Source: Pseudomonas sp. UBA4194
Lineage (GTDB): Bacteria > Pseudomonadota > Gammaproteobacteria > Pseudomonadales > Pseudomonadaceae
Assembly (NCBI RefSeq): GCF_002379585.1
Contig: NZ_DFUE01000085.1
Location: 5,392-69,391 of the forward strand
DNA length: 64,000 nucleotides
Reading direction: 5' to 3'
A program made the position numbers and the translations under genes. Below, piece after piece: positions 16,521-25,684 of this stretch (within the stretch, counting starts at the first letter, position 1; the number at the start of each line of letters is the position of its first letter). The notes beneath the pieces were generated by a model. It made no database searches and had not been told where the DNA came from. It saw only the letters and a program-made list of their open reading frames with translations.

Positions 16521-18068
16521 TTACTTCAAGCCCAGACGTTTGGCCAGACGACCGAGGTTGGCGCGGTCCAGCCCCAGTTCTCGTGCGGCGCTGGCCCAAT
16601 TGTGCCGATGACGGAGCAGGCAGGCCTCGATCAGCTGGCGTTGATGGGCGTCCATGGCCTGGCGCATATCGAGCCGAGCGACGGGCAGCGTTGTGGCTGG
16701 CCCCTGGTCGTCAGCCAGGTCGGCAGGCGCGATGAGGTCCAGATCGCGGGCGTCCAGGGTCAGGATGCGAGGCTTGTGCCGGTGTTGGCCCAAGGCTCTG
16801 AGCGCCGACCGGCCAATCAGATGCTCGAGTTCCCGGACATTGCCTGGCCAGGGGTAGGCCAAAAGTGCCGCCTGGGCGTCGGGGCTCAGACGCAGGCTGT
16901 CCAGGCCCATGCGCGAGCGGTTTTGCTCCAGGAAATAACCGCTGAGCAACAGCACGTCGGCGCCGCGTTCCCTCAGCGCCGGTACCCGCAAGGGGTAGAC
17001 GCTCAATCGATGGTAGAAATCGGCGCGGTAGCGGCCGGCCTGGACTTCATCGGCAAGGTCGCGGTTGCTCGCGGCGATTACGCGAACGTCCACCTGGTGT
17101 TCCCGGTCCGAGCCCAGACGCTGCAAATGGCCACTCTGCAAAACCCTGAGCAGCTTGGCCTGCACGGTCAAGGACAACTCACCCACCTCATCCAGAAACA
17201 GCGTGCCGCCGTTGGCCATCTCGAACTTGCCACGGCGCTCGCCGGTGGCGCCGGTGAAGGCGCCTTTGACGTGTCCAAACAGCTCGCTCTCCACCAGGGT
17301 TTCCGGCAGGGCGGCGCAGTTCAAACTCACCAGTGGCTTATGTGCCCTGGCCGACGCTTGATGAATCGCCTGGGCCACCAGTTCCTTGCCGACCCCGGTT
17401 TCGCCGGTGATCAACACGGTCAGATCGCTGCTGCCCACCAGCCGGATTTCGTCGAGCAAGTGGCGCAGGGGCGCGCTCTGGCCGATCATTTCCTTGGGTT
17501 GCTGGCCACTGGCCAAGCGATAGGCTTCGGCCCGGGCACGTTCATCCTGGGCATCGCGGGCCAGGCGATCGATCCGCTCGGCCACGGTGACCGTCGCCGC
17601 TGCGAGGCTGGCGAAGGCCTGCAGGGCGTCCAGTTCGATTCGGTCGAAGCGTTCGGGATCGAGCGCGTCCAGGGTCAGCAAGCCCCAGGGCTGTTCGTCC
17701 ACGAACAGCGGGCAACCCAGGCAGTCGTGCACTTGCAGGTGTTCATGCAGGCCTTCGACCAGGCCGTCGTAGGGGTCGGGCAACGGGCTGTCACTGTCGA
17801 AGCGGGTGGGGCCAGGATTGGCCAGCAGGATGGCGAAGCGCGGATGTTCGCTGACCTTGAAGCGGCGACCGAGGGTATCCACGCTCAGACCGTCGACGGC
17901 CAGGGGCACCAGGCATTGGTCATCCAGGCGCAGCAGGGCAGCTGCATCACAGGGTAGCAATGCGCGCAGGGCTTCGAGCAGGCGGCGATAGCGTTCGGCC
18001 TCGGGCAAGTCGCGAGACAGATCAGAAACCAGGGGCAACAGTGCTTTGAGCAACGGGGTTGTAGTCAT
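16521..18068 (-). CDS. norR: NorR/FhpR nitric-oxide-sensing sigma54 activator
   Basis: This 515-residue protein has an N-terminal GAF domain (about 20-170) that in NorR holds a non-haem iron sensing NO, a central AAA+ domain (about 190-420) with Walker A GETGVGKE and the sigma54-contact loop GAFTGA, and a C-terminal Fis-type helix-turn-helix (about 470-515). The ATG at 18068 has GGAG six bases upstream. It is divergent from hmp; in P. aeruginosa the equivalent FhpR activates fhp. The gap contains two GT-N7-AC sites and a -24/-12 promoter, so hmp is its probable target. Confidence 0.93.
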   Translation of the reverse strand: MTTTPLLKALLPLVSDLSRDLPEAERYRRLLEALRALLPCDAAALLRLDDQCLVPLAVDGLSVDTLGRRFKVSEHPRFAILLANPGPTRFDSDSPLPDPYDGLVEGLHEHLQVHDCLGCPLFVDEQPWGLLTLDALDPERFDRIELDALQAFASLAAATVTVAERIDRLARDAQDERARAEAYRLASGQQPKEMIGQSAPLRHLLDEIRLVGSSDLTVLITGETGVGKELVAQAIHQASARAHKPLVSLNCAALPETLVESELFGHVKGAFTGATGERRGKFEMANGGTLFLDEVGELSLTVQAKLLRVLQSGHLQRLGSDREHQVDVRVIAASNRDLADEVQAGRYRADFYHRLSVYPLRVPALRERGADVLLLSGYFLEQNRSRMGLDSLRLSPDAQAALLAYPWPGNVRELEHLIGRSALRALGQHRHKPRILTLDARDLDLIAPADLADDQGPATTLPVARLDMRQAMDAHQRQLIEACLLRHRHNWASAARELGLDRANLGRLAKRLGLK

Positions 18069-18082
18069 AAAGACTCCTGCGT

Positions 18083-18118
18083 GTCATTGGGACTATGCTC
18101 GCTGCGAGTCATTTTGAC
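18083..18118. promoter_or_regulatory. Two candidate NorR binding sites
   Basis: GTCATTGGGAC (18083-18093) and GTCATTTTGAC (18108-18118) both fit the GT-N7-AC NorR core; the second is a near-perfect palindrome. Their centres are 25 bases apart, and they lie upstream of the hmp sigma54 promoter at enhancer-like distance. Confidence 0.65.
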
Positions 18119-18159
18119 AATAATCCTCATAACCTGATGTTTTCGCTAGAAAAATTATG

Positions 18160-18175
18160 TGGCACGAAAACTGGA
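18160..18175 (+). promoter_or_regulatory. Probable sigma54 promoter of hmp
   Basis: TGGCACGAAAACTGGA has a perfect -24 box (TGGCACG). The -12 element is imperfect, with GG where GC is usual. It lies 35 bases upstream of the hmp start and downstream of the NorR sites. Confidence 0.6.
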
Positions 18176-18209
18176 CTGTCATGGCAGCTCATCTACGGAG
18201 AAGATTGCC

Positions 18210-19379
18210 ATGCTTAGCCCAGAACATCGTGCCATCGTTAAAGCCACCGTTCCGCTGCTTGAAAGCGGCGGCGAATCCCTGACGACTCATTTCTATAAAA
18301 TGCTCCTCGACGAACACCCGGAGGTGCGCCCGCTGTTCAACCAGGCGCACCAAGCCAGCGGCGCCCAGCCACGGGCCCTGGCCAATGGGGTACTGATGTA
18401 CGCCCGCCATATCGATCAACTGGAACAATTGGGCGGCCTGGTGACGCAGATCATCAACAAGCATGTGGCCTTGCAGATCCAGCCCGAGCATTACCCGATC
18501 GTGGGAGCATGCCTGTTGCGCGCCATCGAACAGGTGCTGGGCGAGGACGTCGCCACACCGGCAGTGATCGACGCCTGGGGGGCAGCCTACGGCCAACTGG
18601 CCGACATTCTGATCGGCGCCGAATCTGCGCTGTATCGGAGCAAGGCGCAGGCGCCTGGTGGTTGGGTCGGCGCGCGGCCGTTTCGCCTGGCACGCAAGCA
18701 GGCCGAGAGCGCCGAAGTGGTGTCGTTGTATTTCGAACCCGTCGACGGGCAGGCGACCCTTCAGGCCGAACCGGGTCAGTACATCGGGCTGCGCCTCTAT
18801 ATAGACGGGCAGGAACATCGGCGCAATTATTCGCTGTCGGCGCTCTCGCGGTCCGGTTTCTACCGCATCAGCGTCAAGCGCGAGCCCGGTGGAGTGGTAT
18901 CGAACTTCCTGCACGAGGGGCTCGATCCTGGCGCCACGGTCGAGCTGTTCCCACCATCGGGCGAGTTCACCCTGAGCGCCAGCAACAAACCACTGGTGTT
19001 GATCAGTGGCGGCGTCGGTATCACGCCCACGCTGGCGATGCTTGAGGCAGCCTTGCCCAGCGGTCGCCCGGTGCACTTTATCCACAGCGCACGCAGCGCT
19101 GAGGTTCAGGCGTTCGGTGCATGGCTGGAGGAAGTGGTGGCGAGCCATCCGCAGGTCAAGCGGTTCATCTGTTACGAGCAGGGGGAGGGCGGCGACGCAC
19201 TCGGGCGGTTGGACCGCGAGCTGCTGGAACGTTGGTTGCCGGCGGATCGCGATGTGGATGCGTATTTCCTGGGGCCCAAGGGGTTCATGGCCATGGTCGA
19301 TGGCCACCTGCGCGACATGGGCGTGCCGGATGGGCAGCGTCGGTACGAGTTCTTCGGACCGGCGTCGGCGTTGGTGTAG
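18210..19379 (+). CDS. hmp: Nitric oxide dioxygenase (flavohemoglobin)
   Basis: This 389-residue protein has an N-terminal globin domain (about 1-140, with proximal His in LVTQIINKHVALQIQPEHY), an FAD-binding domain with RNYSLS, and an NAD-binding domain with GGVGITPTLAML. It converts NO and O2 to nitrate using NAD(P)H. The ATG at 18210 gives the canonical MLSPEHRAIV start and has GGAG upstream; the earlier in-frame ATG overlaps the promoter. Expression is probably NorR- and sigma54-dependent. Confidence 0.96.
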   Translation: MLSPEHRAIVKATVPLLESGGESLTTHFYKMLLDEHPEVRPLFNQAHQASGAQPRALANGVLMYARHIDQLEQLGGLVTQIINKHVALQIQPEHYPIVGACLLRAIEQVLGEDVATPAVIDAWGAAYGQLADILIGAESALYRSKAQAPGGWVGARPFRLARKQAESAEVVSLYFEPVDGQATLQAEPGQYIGLRLYIDGQEHRRNYSLSALSRSGFYRISVKREPGGVVSNFLHEGLDPGATVELFPPSGEFTLSASNKPLVLISGGVGITPTLAMLEAALPSGRPVHFIHSARSAEVQAFGAWLEEVVASHPQVKRFICYEQGEGGDALGRLDRELLERWLPADRDVDAYFLGPKGFMAMVDGHLRDMGVPDGQRRYEFFGPASALV

Positions 19380-19397
19380 GGGCGTGGGAGCGGCGGT

Positions 19398-19502
19398 GCG
19401 GCCTTCGCGGCTGTACGCCGCTCCTACAGGGGGGGGGTGTGGGCGTGGATTCTGGTGTGGCTGGTGCGTGACCCTGTAGGAGCGGCGTGCAGCCGCGAAG
19501 GC
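19398..19502. repeat. REP doublet of a third family (REPIN)
   Basis: Inverted copies of a palindrome containing GCGGCTGTACGCCGC and its variant lie at about 19398-19430 and 19473-19502 between hmp and dsbB. Relatives occur singly at 29560-29590 and at the right edge of the window. Confidence 0.8.
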
Positions 19503-19688
19503 GTCGGCAGATGCACCGGAGATCCATCGTTAACGCCCCTTTAATCGGCTCCCCATTAGCCTTGGCCCACCGCCAGGCTGTCCGCTGCCGATTTCCAGAT
19601 TTATCCTACATTCCACCGTCCAACCCAGCGTGTAGACTGGCACCCATCGAACCAAGTCTGTTCAAAGCCTGTATAGGGAAAAGCCGCA

Positions 19689-20207
19689 ATGACCGTTGCA
19701 ACCCGTGAAACCAACCTGCCCCTGAATCGCGAACGTCGTTTCCTCGTGCTGCTGGGCGTGATCTGCCTGGCGCTGATCGGCGGTGCCCTGTACATGCAGA
19801 TTGTCCTCGGCGAGGCGCCGTGCCCGCTGTGCATCCTGCAACGCTACGCCCTACTGTTCATCGCGCTGTTCGCTTTCATCGGCGCCGCCATGCGTGGGCG
19901 CAAGAGCCTGACCTTCTTCGAAGTCCTGGTAGTGCTGAGCGCCGTCGCTGGCATCGCCGCGGCGGGCCACCATGTGTATACCCTGGCCAACCCTTCGGTA
20001 AGCTGCGGTATAGACACGCTGCAACCCATCGTCGACGGCCTGCCCCTGGCCGATCTGATGCCCACGGTGTTTCAGGTCCAGGGATTCTGCTCCACCCCGT
20101 ACCCGCCCGTGCTGGGATTGTCCCTGGCGCAGTGGGCACTGGTAGCTTTTGTTTTGACGGCTATCCTTGTGCCCTTGGGTATTTACCGCAACCGCCGTCG
20201 GGGCTAA
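19689..20207 (+). CDS. dsbB: Disulfide bond formation protein DsbB
   Basis: This 172-residue inner-membrane protein has four predicted helices. The first catalytic pair is C45 and C48 in CPLC; the second pair is in the second periplasmic loop (SVSCGID and QGFCSTP). It reoxidises DsbA and passes electrons to quinones. The ATG at 19689 is the only reasonable start. Its place just upstream of the cyo quinol oxidase fits electron flow from DsbB through ubiquinol to oxygen, although the 552-base gap argues against one operon. Confidence 0.93.
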   Translation: MTVATRETNLPLNRERRFLVLLGVICLALIGGALYMQIVLGEAPCPLCILQRYALLFIALFAFIGAAMRGRKSLTFFEVLVVLSAVAGIAAAGHHVYTLANPSVSCGIDTLQPIVDGLPLADLMPTVFQVQGFCSTPYPPVLGLSLAQWALVAFVLTAILVPLGIYRNRRRG

Positions 20208-20759
20208 TCACAATTCGTGCCTGACTCCGATTCCCCGTCGATCGAGTAACGGACAAAATGCGGCAACTTGTCACCGTTGAAATTGCGCGGCCCTTGTAAA
20301 CATGGGGCCGCAGCGCGGTTTTACGGGGTGCGACATCGTGTCGCAAGGCTTTGAATGTGCGTCGGATTGTTGCATAATTTGGAAATACCTGTTGCCGGAT
20401 TAGTCATAGTCAATGGGGAATAGGCTCACTACAATCGCGGCAATTTCAGCGGGTAGCACTTGAAAGACGGCGCTACAGGCGATGAAAAATCATCGCGTTT
20501 GGCCTTCTTCAGAACCACTGGTGCTGCCCGAGTGAACCCTTTCATGATTTCTCCACACTCAAGGGAATGAGTCTGCAGACAGGCATCAGCCTGCGGAAAT
20601 CAGAATAGAAGTACCGCTCCAGACAGGTCTTGCCCATCGCAGCAGCTGCGTTACCGGCATGCCCGTATTCAATCCCGATAAATGCTGGCGCTTGGCAGGA
20701 CGAAGTGTTGGCTACCAAAACACAATTGCATTGAAGCAAGCTGCTCTAGAGGTCGTGAG
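20208..20759 (+). promoter_or_regulatory. Long leader/promoter region of cyoABCDE
   Basis: This 552-base gap between dsbB and cyoA has no credible gene on either strand. It includes a GC-rich inverted repeat near 20290-20320 (GCGCGG and GGCCGC words around CATGGGG) and then AT-richer sequence. I found no convincing FNR/Anr box or exact AANAANAA motif near the cyoA start. It probably carries the oxygen- and carbon-responsive control of cyo. Confidence 0.4.
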
Positions 20760-21698
20760 ATGAGTAAAAAGCGTTACCCCAGACTGTTTGGCATACTGCC
20801 CTTTTTAGGCATGCTTTTTCTCGGGGGGTGCAAATGGACCCTCATCGACTCGAAAGGGCAAGTGGGCATCGATGAACGCAACCTGATCTACATCTCCACC
20901 GCGCTGATGCTGCTGGTGGTGATCCCGGTCATCGTGATGACGTTCGTGTTCGCCTGGAAATACCGTGCCTCGAACAAGGACGCCACCTACAAACCTGAGT
21001 GGGCTCACTCCACCAAGATCGAAATGGTGGTGTGGGGTATCCCGCTGCTGATCATCATCGCGTTGGGCTACGTCACCTACGTGTCGACCCATCACCTGGA
21101 TCCGTACCGTCCGCTGGACTCCGAGCACAAGCCGGTCACCATCCAGGTCGTTGCGCTGGACTGGAAGTGGCTGTTCATCTATCCGGAACAAGGCATTGCC
21201 ACGGTCAACAAGATCGTCTTCCCGGCCAATGTCCCGGTCAACTTCCGCATCACTTCCGATTCGGTGATGAACTCCTTCTTCATCCCGCAACTGGGCGGCC
21301 AGATCTACGCCATGGCCGGCATGCAAACCCAGCTGCACCTGATCGCCAACGAAAACGGCGAGTTCGACGGTATCTCCGCGAACTACAGCGGTGCAGGCTT
21401 TACCGGCATGAAGTTCAAAGCAGTCGCGACATCCCAGGCCGATTTCGATGCATGGGTAAGTGAAGTAAAAGGCGCACCTAAGCAGCTCGACGCAGCTACT
21501 TATGAAGCGCTGGCCAAACCTAGCGAGAAAAACCCGGTCGAGCTCTATTCCTCGTACGCCCCGAACCTGTTCCAGACCATCATCGACAAGTATGAAGGCA
21601 TGAACCCAGGCAAAGGCGTCTCCCACGAGGGTAAAGAGACAGCCTCGATGGAAGGGATGGACATGGGCAAGAATTCAGCTGCTGGGGCAGAGGAGTAA
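20760..21698 (+). CDS. cyoA: Cytochrome o ubiquinol oxidase subunit II
   Basis: This 312-residue lipoprotein has lipobox LGGC (Cys24), two membrane helices (about 45-70 and 90-110) and a periplasmic cupredoxin-like domain lacking copper A ligands, as in quinol oxidases. It is part of the proton-pumping bo3 complex. The ATG at 20760 follows AGAGG and gives the usual MSKKRYPRL start; the frame is open further upstream but without signal-peptide sense. The C-terminal tail is Met/Gly-rich and variable. First gene of cyoABCDE. Confidence 0.96.
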   Translation: MSKKRYPRLFGILPFLGMLFLGGCKWTLIDSKGQVGIDERNLIYISTALMLLVVIPVIVMTFVFAWKYRASNKDATYKPEWAHSTKIEMVVWGIPLLIIIALGYVTYVSTHHLDPYRPLDSEHKPVTIQVVALDWKWLFIYPEQGIATVNKIVFPANVPVNFRITSDSVMNSFFIPQLGGQIYAMAGMQTQLHLIANENGEFDGISANYSGAGFTGMKFKAVATSQADFDAWVSEVKGAPKQLDAATYEALAKPSEKNPVELYSSYAPNLFQTIIDKYEGMNPGKGVSHEGKETASMEGMDMGKNSAAGAEE

Positions 21699-21701
21699 AA
21701 G

Positions 21702-23717
21702 ATGTTCGGTAAATTAAGTCTGGAAGCGGTGCCCTTCCACGAGCCGATAGTGATGGTGACACTCGCCGTCGTTGCGCTGCTCGGGGCGGTGGTGTTCGGT
21801 CTCATCACGTACTACAAGAAGTGGACTTACCTGTGGACTGAGTGGTTCACGTCGGTCGACCACAAGAAAATCGGTGTCATGTACATCGCCGTTGCCATCA
21901 TCATGCTGCTGCGTGGTTTTGCCGACGCCATCATGATGCGTTCGCAGCTTGCGGTCGCCACGGGCGGTTCTACCGGCTTCCTGCCGCCGGAACACTATGA
22001 CCAGATCTTCACCGCCCACGGTGTGATCATGATCATCTTCATGGCCATGCCATTCATGATCGGTCTGATGAACATTGTCGTGCCGCTGCAGATCGGTGCG
22101 CGCGACGTGGCCTTCCCGTTCCTGAACTCGGTCAGCTTCTGGCTGTTCGTGGTCGGCGTGCTGCTGGTCAACATCTCCCTGGGTGTCGGCGAATTCGCCA
22201 AGACCGGCTGGGTGGCGTATCCGCCGCTAGCGGGGTTGCAATACAGTCCGGGGGTAGGTGTTGACTACTACATCTGGGCACTGCAGATATCGGGCTTGGG
22301 TACCTTGCTGACGGGCGTGAACTTCATCGTCACCATCCTGAAGATGCGTGCGCCTGGCATGACCCTGATGAAAATGCCGGTGTTCACCTGGAACTGCCTG
22401 TGCACCGCGGTACTGATCGCTGCTTCCTTCCCGATCCTCACCGCTGTTCTGTTCATGCTGACCCTTGACCGTTATCTGGGCTTCCACTTCTTCACCAACG
22501 AGCTTGGTGGGAACCCGATGATGTACGTCAACCTGTTCTGGGCCTGGGGCCACCCTGAGGTTTACATCCTGATCCTGCCGGCATTCGGCGTGTTCTCGGA
22601 AGTCACCTCCACGTTCTGTAAGAAGCGCCTGTTCGGTTACGTCTCACTGGTATGGGCGACCATCGCCATTACCGTACTGTCGTTCGTGGTTTGGCTGCAC
22701 CACTTCTTCACCATGGGTTCGGGGGCCAACGTCAACGCCTTCTTCGGCATCATGACGATGGTCATTGCGATTCCGACCGGTGTGAAAATCTTCACCTGGC
22801 TGTTCACCATGTACCGCGGCCGGATCGAGTTCACCTCGCCCATGCTGTGGACCATCGGCTTCATCGTGACCTTCAGCATCGGCGGCATGACCGGCGTACT
22901 GCTGGCGGTACCAGGCGCCGACTTCGTGCTGCACAACAGCCTGTTCCTGATCGCTCACTTCCACAACGTGATCATCGGTGGTGCGGTGTTCGGTTACCTG
23001 GCAGGTTTCGCCTTCTGGTTCCCGAAAGCCTTCGGCTTCAAACTCAACGAGCGTCTGGGCAAGTACTCGTTCTGGTGCTGGCTGGTCGGTTTCTACCTGG
23101 CCTTCATGCCGCTGTACGTGTTGGGCTTCATGGGTATGACCCGTCGCCTGAACCACACCGACAACCCAGAGTGGACGCCTTGGCTGTACGTGGCTTTCGT
23201 CGGCGCGCTGTTCGTCGCCGCCGGTATCTTCTTCCAGCTGCTGCAACTCTATGTATCGATCCGCGACCGTCACAAGAATCAGGACGTCTCGGGCGACCCA
23301 TGGGATGGCCGTACCCTGGAGTGGTCGACTTCGTCGCCACCACCGTTCTACAACTTCGCCGAGCAGCCTGTGGTCGCCGACCTCGATGCTTACTGGGGTA
23401 TGAAAGAGCGTGGTGAAGCCACCGCCAATACCGCTGACTACAAGCAGATCCACATGCCACGCAACACCGGCATGGGCGTGATCATGGCCTTCTTCGGTCT
23501 GATCCTGGGCTTTGCCGCCATCTGGCACATCTGGTGGGCGGCTGCCATCGGTCTGGCCGGTATGGTCATCACTTTGATCGTGCGCAGCTACGACGACGAC
23601 ATCGACTATTACGTCCCGGCTGAAGAAGTCGCTCGTATCGAAGGTGAACGCATGGCTCGCCTGGCAAACGCTGCACGAGTTGATTCTCGTCTGAACTCCA
23701 CGGTGGAGAAGGCTTAA
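21702..23717 (+). CDS. cyoB: Cytochrome o ubiquinol oxidase subunit I
   Basis: This 671-residue haem-copper oxidase catalytic subunit has about 15 helices. Visible metal-site motifs are the haem ligand region FTAHGVIMI, the CuB/cross-link region WAWGHPEVYILILP, the HH pair in WLHHFFTMG, and the haem ligands in AHFHNVIIGG. It reduces O2 to water with electrons from ubiquinol while pumping protons. It starts three bases after the cyoA stop and is four bases from cyoC. Confidence 0.97.
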   Translation: MFGKLSLEAVPFHEPIVMVTLAVVALLGAVVFGLITYYKKWTYLWTEWFTSVDHKKIGVMYIAVAIIMLLRGFADAIMMRSQLAVATGGSTGFLPPEHYDQIFTAHGVIMIIFMAMPFMIGLMNIVVPLQIGARDVAFPFLNSVSFWLFVVGVLLVNISLGVGEFAKTGWVAYPPLAGLQYSPGVGVDYYIWALQISGLGTLLTGVNFIVTILKMRAPGMTLMKMPVFTWNCLCTAVLIAASFPILTAVLFMLTLDRYLGFHFFTNELGGNPMMYVNLFWAWGHPEVYILILPAFGVFSEVTSTFCKKRLFGYVSLVWATIAITVLSFVVWLHHFFTMGSGANVNAFFGIMTMVIAIPTGVKIFTWLFTMYRGRIEFTSPMLWTIGFIVTFSIGGMTGVLLAVPGADFVLHNSLFLIAHFHNVIIGGAVFGYLAGFAFWFPKAFGFKLNERLGKYSFWCWLVGFYLAFMPLYVLGFMGMTRRLNHTDNPEWTPWLYVAFVGALFVAAGIFFQLLQLYVSIRDRHKNQDVSGDPWDGRTLEWSTSSPPPFYNFAEQPVVADLDAYWGMKERGEATANTADYKQIHMPRNTGMGVIMAFFGLILGFAAIWHIWWAAAIGLAGMVITLIVRSYDDDIDYYVPAEEVARIEGERMARLANAARVDSRLNSTVEKA

Positions 23718-23720
23718 ACA

Positions 23721-24350
23721 ATGTCAAACGCAACCTTGAACGCGGAAGTCGCGCACCAGCACGAGCACGGTCACGACGATCATGATCATCATGATGCCGG
23801 GGGCATGACTGTCTTCGGTTTCTGGATCTACCTGATGACCGACTGCATTCTGTTCGCGTCGATCTTCGCCGCTTACGCAGTGCTGGTTAACAACGTCGCC
23901 GGTGGCCCGTCGGGCCACGACATCTTCGAGCTGCCCTTCGTGGCAGCCGAGACGGCCTTGCTGCTGTTCAGCTCCATCACCTATGGCTTTGCCATGCTGG
24001 CGCTGCACGCAGACAACAAGAGCGGCGTACTGAAGTGGCTGTTCGTGACTTTCCTGCTCGGCGCTGGCTTCATCGCCATGGAAATCTACGAATTCCACAA
24101 ACTGATCGAAGAGGGCTTCGGCCCGCAGCGCAGTGGTTTCCTGACCGGGTTCTTCACCCTGGTCGGTACCCACGGTCTGCACGTGACCAGCGGCCTGATC
24201 TGGATGGCCGTACTGATCGCACAGATCAAATCCAAAGGCCTGACCGCTACCAACAACACCCGCATGAGCTGCCTGAGCCTGTTCTGGCACTTCCTGGACG
24301 TGGTCTGGATCTGCGTGTTCACCGTTGTCTACCTGATGGGAGCTCTGTAA
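23721..24350 (+). CDS. cyoC: Cytochrome o ubiquinol oxidase subunit III
   Basis: This 209-residue protein has five predicted helices and the subunit III signature around FEMAAETALLLFSSITYG-like and GTHGLHVTSG sequences. The N-terminus is unusually histidine-rich (residues about 11-23: HQHEHGHDDHDHH), which could bind metal. It directly abuts cyoD: its stop ends one base before the cyoD ATG. Confidence 0.95.
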   Translation: MSNATLNAEVAHQHEHGHDDHDHHDAGGMTVFGFWIYLMTDCILFASIFAAYAVLVNNVAGGPSGHDIFELPFVAAETALLLFSSITYGFAMLALHADNKSGVLKWLFVTFLLGAGFIAMEIYEFHKLIEEGFGPQRSGFLTGFFTLVGTHGLHVTSGLIWMAVLIAQIKSKGLTATNNTRMSCLSLFWHFLDVVWICVFTVVYLMGAL

Positions 24351-24683
24351 ATGGCAAACCCCCATACCACTTCCGCTGGTAGCAGCCACGGCAGCCACAA
24401 GTCGTACATGATCGGTTTCGTGCTGTCGGTGATCCTGACCGCGATTCCTTTCGGCCTGGTGATGTTCCCGACCCTGTCCAAGGAAGCCACCCTGTGGATC
24501 GTGATGATCTTCGCCGTGGTTCAGGTACTGGTTCACCTGGTGTACTTCCTGCACCTGGACCGCACCTCCGAGCAACGCTGGAACGTGATTGCCTTCGTCT
24601 TCTCGGCGTTGATCATTGCGTTCCTGGTGGGCCTGTCGCTGTGGATCATGTTCAGCATCCATCACTTCATGATGGCGAAGTGA
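24351..24683 (+). CDS. cyoD: Cytochrome o ubiquinol oxidase subunit IV
   Basis: This 110-residue subunit has three helices and the family HXXYMIGFVLSVILTAIPF pattern. It assists assembly of the CuB centre. It immediately follows cyoC with no gap. Confidence 0.95.
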   Translation: MANPHTTSAGSSHGSHKSYMIGFVLSVILTAIPFGLVMFPTLSKEATLWIVMIFAVVQVLVHLVYFLHLDRTSEQRWNVIAFVFSALIIAFLVGLSLWIMFSIHHFMMAK

Positions 24684-24694
24684 GGAAAACCTGC

Positions 24695-25582
24695 ATGTCC
24701 GTTAAGCACTTTATCCAAATCACCAAACCGGGGATCATTTTCGGTAACGTGCTTTCCGTGGCAGGCGGTTTCTTCCTGGCCTCGCAGGGGCATGTGGACT
24801 TTGCCCTTTTCCTGGCCACGGTGATCGGTACTTCGCTGGTGGTGGCGTCCGGTTGTGCATTCAACAACTGCATCGACCGTGACATCGACGTCAAGATGGA
24901 ACGTACCAAGAACCGTGCGCTGGTACAGGGGCAGATCTCGGTGAAGGTCGCACTGGCCTTCGCCACCGTACTGGGCGTCGTCGGCCTGGCCATGCTGTAC
25001 AAGCTGGCCAACCCGCTGGCGGCCCTGGGCGGGCTGATCGGCTTCATCATCTATGTAGGTTTCTACAGCCTGTATCTGAAGCGTAAATCGGTACACGGTA
25101 CCCTGGTTGGCAGCCTGTCCGGTGCCATGCCTCCGGTGATCGGCTATGTAGCGGTAAGCAACACCTTCGATCTGGCGGCGTTGACCCTCCTGGTGATGTT
25201 CAGTCTTTGGCAGATGCCGCATTCCTATGCCATTGCGATCTTTCGCTTCAACGACTACCTGGCCGCTTCGATTCCGGTGTTGCCGGTCAAGCGCGGCATC
25301 GTGGTGGCCAAGAAGCACATCCTGCTCTACATCCTGGCGTTCCTGTTGGCGACCCTGATGCTCACGCTCGGCGGTTACGCCGGCATGAGTTACCTGGCGG
25401 TAGCGGCGGCGATGGGTATGTACTGGCTGTACATGGCCTGGACCGGTTACAAGGCTGTGGATGATCGAGTCTGGGCGCGCAAGCTGTTCGTGTTCTCGAT
25501 CTTCACCATCACCGCATTGAGCGTGATGATGTCCCTGGACTTCAAGGCGCCGACGGAGTTGTTGCTCACCTACGCGCGTTGA
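24695..25582 (+). CDS. cyoE: Protohaem IX farnesyltransferase (haem O synthase)
   Basis: This 295-residue UbiA-family prenyltransferase has about eight helices. The prenyl-diphosphate-binding Asp-rich motif NNCIDRDIDVKMERTKNR and the second motif near YSLYLKRKSVHGTLVG are present. It makes haem O for the CyoB binuclear centre. The ATG at 24695 follows GAGGA; longer frame upstream is shadow sequence of cyoD. Last gene of the operon, with a strong terminator after it. Confidence 0.96.
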   Translation: MSVKHFIQITKPGIIFGNVLSVAGGFFLASQGHVDFALFLATVIGTSLVVASGCAFNNCIDRDIDVKMERTKNRALVQGQISVKVALAFATVLGVVGLAMLYKLANPLAALGGLIGFIIYVGFYSLYLKRKSVHGTLVGSLSGAMPPVIGYVAVSNTFDLAALTLLVMFSLWQMPHSYAIAIFRFNDYLAASIPVLPVKRGIVVAKKHILLYILAFLLATLMLTLGGYAGMSYLAVAAAMGMYWLYMAWTGYKAVDDRVWARKLFVFSIFTITALSVMMSLDFKAPTELLLTYAR

Positions 25583-25595
25583 TCCATCGGGTGCC

Positions 25596-25640
25596 AACAA
25601 AAACGCCCCAGGCTGAACAAGCCTGGGGCGTTTTTGTTTT
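25596..25640. terminator. Strong bidirectional terminator between cyoE and the toxin gene
   Basis: A stem built on ACGCCCCAGGC/GCCTGGGGCG is flanked by A residues on the left and a long T run on the right. It can end both the rightward cyo operon and the leftward toxin gene. Confidence 0.88.
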
Positions 25641-25654
25641 TACAGTGCCAAGCC

Positions 25655-25684
25655 GCATGGGCGGGGCCTGCCCGCTGCTACGGG
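25655..25684. repeat. REP-like palindrome supplying the toxin gene's stop codon
   Basis: GCGGGGCCTGCCCGC followed by TGCTACGGG is a variant of the other REPs. The TAG stop of the leftward toxin gene (25678-25680) is part of the palindrome's edge. Confidence 0.6.

Noticed and set aside
16602..17957. 451-codon open frame antisense to norR
   Set aside because: Shadow frame of the NorR coding sequence; no recognisable motif or ribosome-binding site.
20712..20730. A/C-rich stretch before cyoA as an Hfq/Crc site
   Set aside because: ACCAAAACACAATTG does not contain an exact AANAANAA match.
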